NCBI GenBank assembly: GCA_025356335.1
Contig: JANXUF010000033.1
Span: 62,001-126,000 of the forward strand
Source of the DNA: Actinomycetes bacterium
GTDB taxonomy: Bacteria > Actinomycetota > Acidimicrobiia > Acidimicrobiales > Ilumatobacteraceae
Length of the DNA stretch: 64,000 bases
Reading direction: 5' to 3'
A program made the position numbers and the translations under genes. Within the stretch, counting starts at the first letter, position 1. Each line of letters starts with the position of its first letter. Shown piece after piece: positions 60,230 to 64,000 of this stretch. The notes under the pieces were generated by a model. That model had not been told where the DNA came from. It saw only the letters and a list, made by a program, of their open reading frames with translations, and ran no database searches.

Positions 60230-61753
60230 TTACCGCGTCGATCGATCGACCGGCAGCGGTCGATCTGCCGACAGCGGGAAATCGGCGCCATTCGGCTGAT
60301 CGACGAGGACCTGATCGACGAGGACCTGATCGACGAGAAGCGGGAGCGTGATGCGGAAGACCGCTCCTCCGCCGTGGTGGTCGCTCACCGACGCATTCCC
60401 GCCGTGTGCTGCGGCAATGGCGGCAACGATCGCCAGCCCGAGTCCGGCACCGCCGCTCTCCCTGGCGCGCGATGGATCGGCACGGTAGAAGCGTTCGAAG
60501 ACCCTGGCGCCATCCTGCGCACTGAGACCGGGACCACGATCGCTGACTTCGAGGATCGCAACCGCTGCATCGCTGGACACCGTTACCACGACCGGCGCGG
60601 TCGGCGGCGTGTGCGTCCTGACGTTCGTCAAGAGGTTGTCGATCAGTTGCCGGAGTCGATCCTGGTCACCGACGACTTCGACGGAACCGGTGACTCGCAG
60701 GTCGATCCGTCGCTGTGGATCGAGCACCCTGGCGGCATCGGTGGCATCCGCAGCGAGCGCTCCGATATCGACAGGCTGGTGGTCCAACGGGCGGCCCTCG
60801 TCCAGTCGCGTCAGCAGCAGCAGATCGTCGACGAGTCGTCCGAGTCGTCGCGACTCATGCTCGATTCGCTGCATGACATGTGCCGTGTCGTCTGGCTGAC
60901 GACCAGCACGGCGACGGTGAAGTTCGGCGTACGCTCGGATCGCTGCGATCGGCGTGCGCAGTTCGTGTGACGCGTCGGCGGCGAATCGACGCAGCCGGTC
61001 CTCCGACTGCCGCAGTCGCTCCTCCGAGGCCTTGCGCTCGGCGAATGATGTCTCCAATCGACCGAGCATCGTGTTGAGTACTCGTGCCAATCTGCCGACC
61101 TCGGTGTTCGCCTCAGCGCCCGGCAACCGTTCGGTGAGGTTCTCCTCGGCGATCGTCTCGGCCGCTGCCTCGATACGCACGAGCGGACGCAATCCGAGCT
61201 GGACGAGCCACATGCCTCCCAACGCAGCGATGATCAGGATGATGCCGCCGGCAACGAATTCGACGACGAGGAGCTGATGCAGCGTCTGCTCGGTTTCCTG
61301 CTGAGACGCTGCAAGTACGAAGACGCCGCCCGTCCCCGATGACGCCAACATCACCCGGAACCCTGAGCTCCCGGACTGTGCTGCCGGCACTCCGAAGCGG
61401 GCGATCGGACCGAGATAGCCGGCGCCGGCCAACGGAGGTAACGTCGCCGGCAGAGCTGGCGACGTCGGTGTGGCGAGCCATGCGTACCCCTGGTTCTCGA
61501 CGACCACACCGCCGTCTGCGCTGCGCAGCTGCGACCAGATGCCGGGTGCCGATGCCCCGAGTTCCTTGGCGTCGAATGTCGTCGGTGCTGCCATCAACAC
61601 ACGTTTGGCGTTGGACGCCGCCGCATCGAGCTGCGAATCGGTCCGTTTCATCAGAAACGCGGACAGCGACGAATACGTCACGAACCCGGCAATGGTCAGG
61701 CCGGCAGCGACGAGCACGAGGCTGAGCACGAGGAGGCGGAGCCGAAGGGACAC
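60230..61753 (-). CDS. Sensor histidine kinase
   Basis: A 507-residue membrane kinase: TM1 about residues 8-30, extracytoplasmic region 35-165, TM2 about 168-190, HAMP, His263 in 'DASHELRTPI', N-box 'LIDNLLTNVRTH', 'VSDRGPGLS', 'GGAGLGLAIV'. After the ATPase domain comes an odd tail with the pentad LVDQV repeated, encoded by 15-bp DNA repeats. It is 3 bp downstream of its response regulator. Confidence 0.9.
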   Translation of the reverse strand: MSLRLRLLVLSLVLVAAGLTIAGFVTYSSLSAFLMKRTDSQLDAAASNAKRVLMAAPTTFDAKELGASAPGIWSQLRSADGGVVVENQGYAWLATPTSPALPATLPPLAGAGYLGPIARFGVPAAQSGSSGFRVMLASSGTGGVFVLAASQQETEQTLHQLLVVEFVAGGIILIIAALGGMWLVQLGLRPLVRIEAAAETIAEENLTERLPGAEANTEVGRLARVLNTMLGRLETSFAERKASEERLRQSEDRLRRFAADASHELRTPIAAIRAYAELHRRRAGRQPDDTAHVMQRIEHESRRLGRLVDDLLLLTRLDEGRPLDHQPVDIGALAADATDAARVLDPQRRIDLRVTGSVEVVGDQDRLRQLIDNLLTNVRTHTPPTAPVVVTVSSDAAVAILEVSDRGPGLSAQDGARVFERFYRADPSRARESGGAGLGLAIVAAIAAAHGGNASVSDHHGGGAVFRITLPLLVDQVLVDQVLVDQPNGADFPLSADRPLPVDRSTR

Positions 61754-61756
61754 GGC

Positions 61757-62455
61757 TCAGTCGATCACCGGGCGGAAGATGTAGCCGACGAGCCTGACCG
61801 TGTGGATCAGCGGTTCGCCGAGACGATCGAGCTTCTTGCGCAGGTAGCTGACATAGGTTTCGACGACGTTTTCGTCGACCGCGAAGTCGTCGGCCCACAC
61901 GGATGCGAGGATCTGGGTCTTCGAGAGCACAAATCGCGGATTCGTCATGAAGTAGCGGAGCAGGCCGAACTCGGTGGCCGTGAGATGCACGCTCGACCCG
62001 TTGCGCCAGACCTCGTGGGCCATCGTGTCCATCAGCACATCGCCGACCCGAAGCACTTCGACGTCGCCGTCGCGCCGGCGTGTCCTGCGCAGAATCGCAT
62101 GCGCCCTGGCAACGACCTCGTCGAGGCTGAACGGCTTCGTCATGTAGTCGTCGCCGCCGATTCGCAACCCGACGACCCGATCCTCGACCGTGTCCCGGGC
62201 GGTCAGGAACAGGACGGCGACGTCCCGACCCTCTGCACGAAGCCGTCTGGTCACCTCGATGCCGTCGAGATCAGGCAGCATCACATCGAGCACGATCAGA
62301 TCGGGGTGCCTGGCCATCGCCGTGGCGATCGCCGACCGCCCGGTGATCGCCGTCTCGACCTCGAAACCCTCGTCGCGCAACACTTCCGACACTGTCTCGA
62401 GTATCGACTGCTCGTCGTCCACCACGAGGATGGTCATCGCTCTTGGCTGCATCAT
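61757..62455 (-). CDS. OmpR-family response regulator
   Basis: A 232-residue regulator: 'VVDDEQ', phospho-acceptor Asp57 in 'IVLDVMLP', 'YMTKPFSLDEV', and a winged-helix output domain ('LTATEFGLLRYFMTNPRFVL', 'VVETYVSYLRKKLD'). A strong 'gaggaggg' lies close to the first two ATGs; ATG at 62437 (before 'TILVVDDE') is an alternative. It heads an operon of regulator, kinase, cupredoxin and membrane protein. Confidence 0.9.
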   Translation of the reverse strand: MMQPRAMTILVVDDEQSILETVSEVLRDEGFEVETAITGRSAIATAMARHPDLIVLDVMLPDLDGIEVTRRLRAEGRDVAVLFLTARDTVEDRVVGLRIGGDDYMTKPFSLDEVVARAHAILRRTRRRDGDVEVLRVGDVLMDTMAHEVWRNGSSVHLTATEFGLLRYFMTNPRFVLSKTQILASVWADDFAVDENVVETYVSYLRKKLDRLGEPLIHTVRLVGYIFRPVID

Positions 62456-62568
62456 CCCTCCTCGTCTGGACTGTCGCCGCCATCGTTGTGACCCAGCTGT
62501 GAAGCCGGGTCAAACCATCGCCCCGCCTGTGCACGACCGTACTCCTCCGATCAGGACCGGCGCGTTCG

Positions 62569-63852
62569 TCAGAGTTCGTGTTCTGCCAGCGAGCGGAATT
62601 CGTCCGGGACCGATCCATGCTCGGAGAAGGTGACGGACGCATAGCCGACAGCGGTATGACCGAAGCGTTTGCGGACAGCGTCCATCGATTGATCGATTGC
62701 CCATCTCGCCGTGCCGAGGCGTGAGCCGGAACGGAGCTGGTCATCGGCCAGGACTGGTAGTTCGAGTTGCAGCACCGGCTGATCGACCAACTTGGAGACC
62801 GATATCGCCAGCAGCGAGAGCTGCCGCCGGTGACCGGTCACATCTCCGACCACGTTCCCCGGCGCATCCCCGAAGACGTCGCGTAGCGCGCCGTGGACCA
62901 GTTCCTCGGCGACCTCGGTGAGCGTCAATGTCGCCGAGATCGGATCGGGGAAGGTTCGCGACCTGGTCACGGCATGCATGTCGGCGAAGCGGACCCTCAC
63001 TGTCACCGTTCTCCCGGCGCGCTGCTTCGCTCGCAGTCTGCTGGCTACCCGGTCGGCGAGGTGCCCGAGCACCGTACGGACGAGCTCGGCAGTGACATCG
63101 CGCCGGCCGAACGCCGACTGTGCCCCCACCGACGCCGCCCGTCCATTCGCCTGCACCCGACGGTGATCCTCGTTGTTCGCCAGCGCGCCGACCTTGGCGC
63201 CGAGGGCGCGTCCGAGCATCGATCTCAATGCGTCGTCAGACGAGTTCGCCAACTGCCCGATCGTTGTGATGCCGCGTCCAGCGAGGTGGCGCTGGGTCAC
63301 CTGGCCGATGCCCCACACCAGGCCGACGGGAAGCGGATCGAGGAATGCCTGCTCGCCGTCGGGATCGACGATCACGATGCCGTCCGGCTTGGCGACCTGT
63401 GAGGCGATCTTGGCGAGATGCTTGGTCCTCGCGGCACCGACAGAGATCGGCAGGCCCAGTTCGAGGCGTACTCGTCGACGTATCTGCTCCCCGATCTGGC
63501 CAACCGTTCCGAACAGCTTCAGGGCGCCGCTGACGTCGAGGAAGGCCTCATCGATCGAGACGCGCTGCACGAGCGGGGTGAAGTCGTCGAGTATCGCCAT
63601 CACCTGATCCCCGAGACGCTGGTACATCGAGAAGTGCCCGTTGACGAAAATCAGTCGGGGACAGAGTCGCTTGGCGGCGAAACCCGACATTCCTCCTCTG
63701 ACGCCGAACTCTCTGGCTTCGTACGATGCGGCGAGCACGACGCCTCCGCCGACGGCGATCGGCAGCCCGCGCAGTGATGGCTCGAGCATCTGCTCGACCG
63801 ATGCGTAGAACGCGTCGAGGTCGGCGTGGAGAATCGTCGCACCAGCGGACAC
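62569..63852 (-). CDS. dinB: DNA polymerase IV (Y-family)
   Basis: A 427-residue translesion polymerase: 'ILHADLDAFYASVEQML' with the first metal ligand, 'RVSIDEAFLDVSGA' with the second and third, helix-hairpin-helix 'VWGIGQVTQRHLAGRGITTI', and a little-finger domain. No canonical beta-clamp peptide was identified at the C-terminus. GTG start. A LexA box lies directly upstream. Confidence 0.93.
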   Translation of the reverse strand: MSAGATILHADLDAFYASVEQMLEPSLRGLPIAVGGGVVLAASYEAREFGVRGGMSGFAAKRLCPRLIFVNGHFSMYQRLGDQVMAILDDFTPLVQRVSIDEAFLDVSGALKLFGTVGQIGEQIRRRVRLELGLPISVGAARTKHLAKIASQVAKPDGIVIVDPDGEQAFLDPLPVGLVWGIGQVTQRHLAGRGITTIGQLANSSDDALRSMLGRALGAKVGALANNEDHRRVQANGRAASVGAQSAFGRRDVTAELVRTVLGHLADRVASRLRAKQRAGRTVTVRVRFADMHAVTRSRTFPDPISATLTLTEVAEELVHGALRDVFGDAPGNVVGDVTGHRRQLSLLAISVSKLVDQPVLQLELPVLADDQLRSGSRLGTARWAIDQSMDAVRKRFGHTAVGYASVTFSEHGSVPDEFRSLAEHEL

Positions 63853-63866
63853 GATCGACAGACTAC

Positions 63867-63882
63867 TCGAACGTTTGTTCGC
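63867..63882 (-). promoter_or_regulatory. LexA (SOS) box upstream of dinB
   Basis: The minus strand reads GCGAACAAACGTTCGA, which matches the actinobacterial SOS box TCGAAC-N4-GTTCGA except at the first base. It is 15 bp from the dinB start, so it would cover the promoter. It predicts damage-induced expression. Confidence 0.75.
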
Positions 63883-64000
63883 AGTCTGCCGCGCGCCGCG
63901 AGGCGAAGAGCGGCGGCCGTCCTCGCCCGTCCCGAGGAGCGTTGTGGATCAGCCAACACCGCACCGGCGGGATGCTCGCTGTCAGACCGTGAGCATCGAC

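Noticed and set aside
63651-63959. Minus-strand ORF upstream of dinB
   Set aside because: It overlaps dinB out of frame and crosses the SOS box; low-complexity Arg/Ser composition.

Overview
The window looks like chromosomal DNA of a high-GC actinobacterium, most probably a member of the Acidimicrobiia (Ilumatobacter-like). The lineage is my inference. It rests on a mycothiol synthase (mshD), F420-type luciferase-like oxidoreductases, a mycobacterial-type SigF/UsfX/STAS stress operon, a DUF3499 protein, LexA/SOS boxes of actinobacterial sequence, and the actinobacterial gene orders hisC-B-H-A-F-I-trpE and rbfA-truB-ribF / rpsO-pnp-M16-dapB. About 62 protein genes are supported. I saw no tRNA, rRNA, CRISPR array, transposase or prophage gene.

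Left part (1-16 kb): a TetR regulator with an operator over its own promoter and a diiron ferritin-like oxygenase; a three-gene polar amino-acid ABC importer with translationally coupled genes; a VOC protein, an acyl-CoA synthetase and a DedA-like membrane protein; glnD divergent from tpx; then a stress-response locus (STAS antagonist, UsfX-like anti-sigma, SigF-like sigma) with a BON-domain protein beside it, an LLM oxidoreductase and a second ATPase-type anti-sigma protein.

Housekeeping core (15-37 kb, mostly minus strand): rpsO-pnp-M16 peptidase-lipoprotein-dapB lies on the left. The long hisC-B-H-A / hisF-hisI-trpE-ygfZ-DUF503-rbfA-truB-ribF train lies on the right and is full of ATGA overlaps. 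Two insertions break the expected order. A 6.3-kb block (prfC, an LLM enzyme, a chorismate mutase-VOC fusion, an orphan substrate-binding lipoprotein, and an AbiEi-like protein bracketed by short inverted repeats) separates ribF from rpsO. A solitary groES-like gene sits antisense between hisA and hisF.

Middle part (37-45 kb): a small protein gene, a compact multi-hairpin RNA candidate that resembles an orphan HEARO/IscB-type RNA, nth, mshD, a VOC protein divergent from an M3 oligopeptidase, rlmN, an M23 peptidase with a coiled coil, and an ABC ATPase.

Right part (45-64 kb): SRPBCC and DUF3499 proteins; a response regulator and a histidine kinase separated by a P450 and a Uma2 endonuclease; a LolA-like secreted protein with its ABC-2 exporter; a LysR regulator with a fused PutA; a TauE/SafE permease; a second two-component system followed by a cupredoxin lipoprotein and a small membrane protein; and a LexA-controlled dinB.

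A recurring feature is short intergenic repeats and palindromes at gene ends, including two related 47-bp palindromes (33.3 kb and 41.7 kb) and tandem arrays at 5.4, 45.2 and 50.8 kb.
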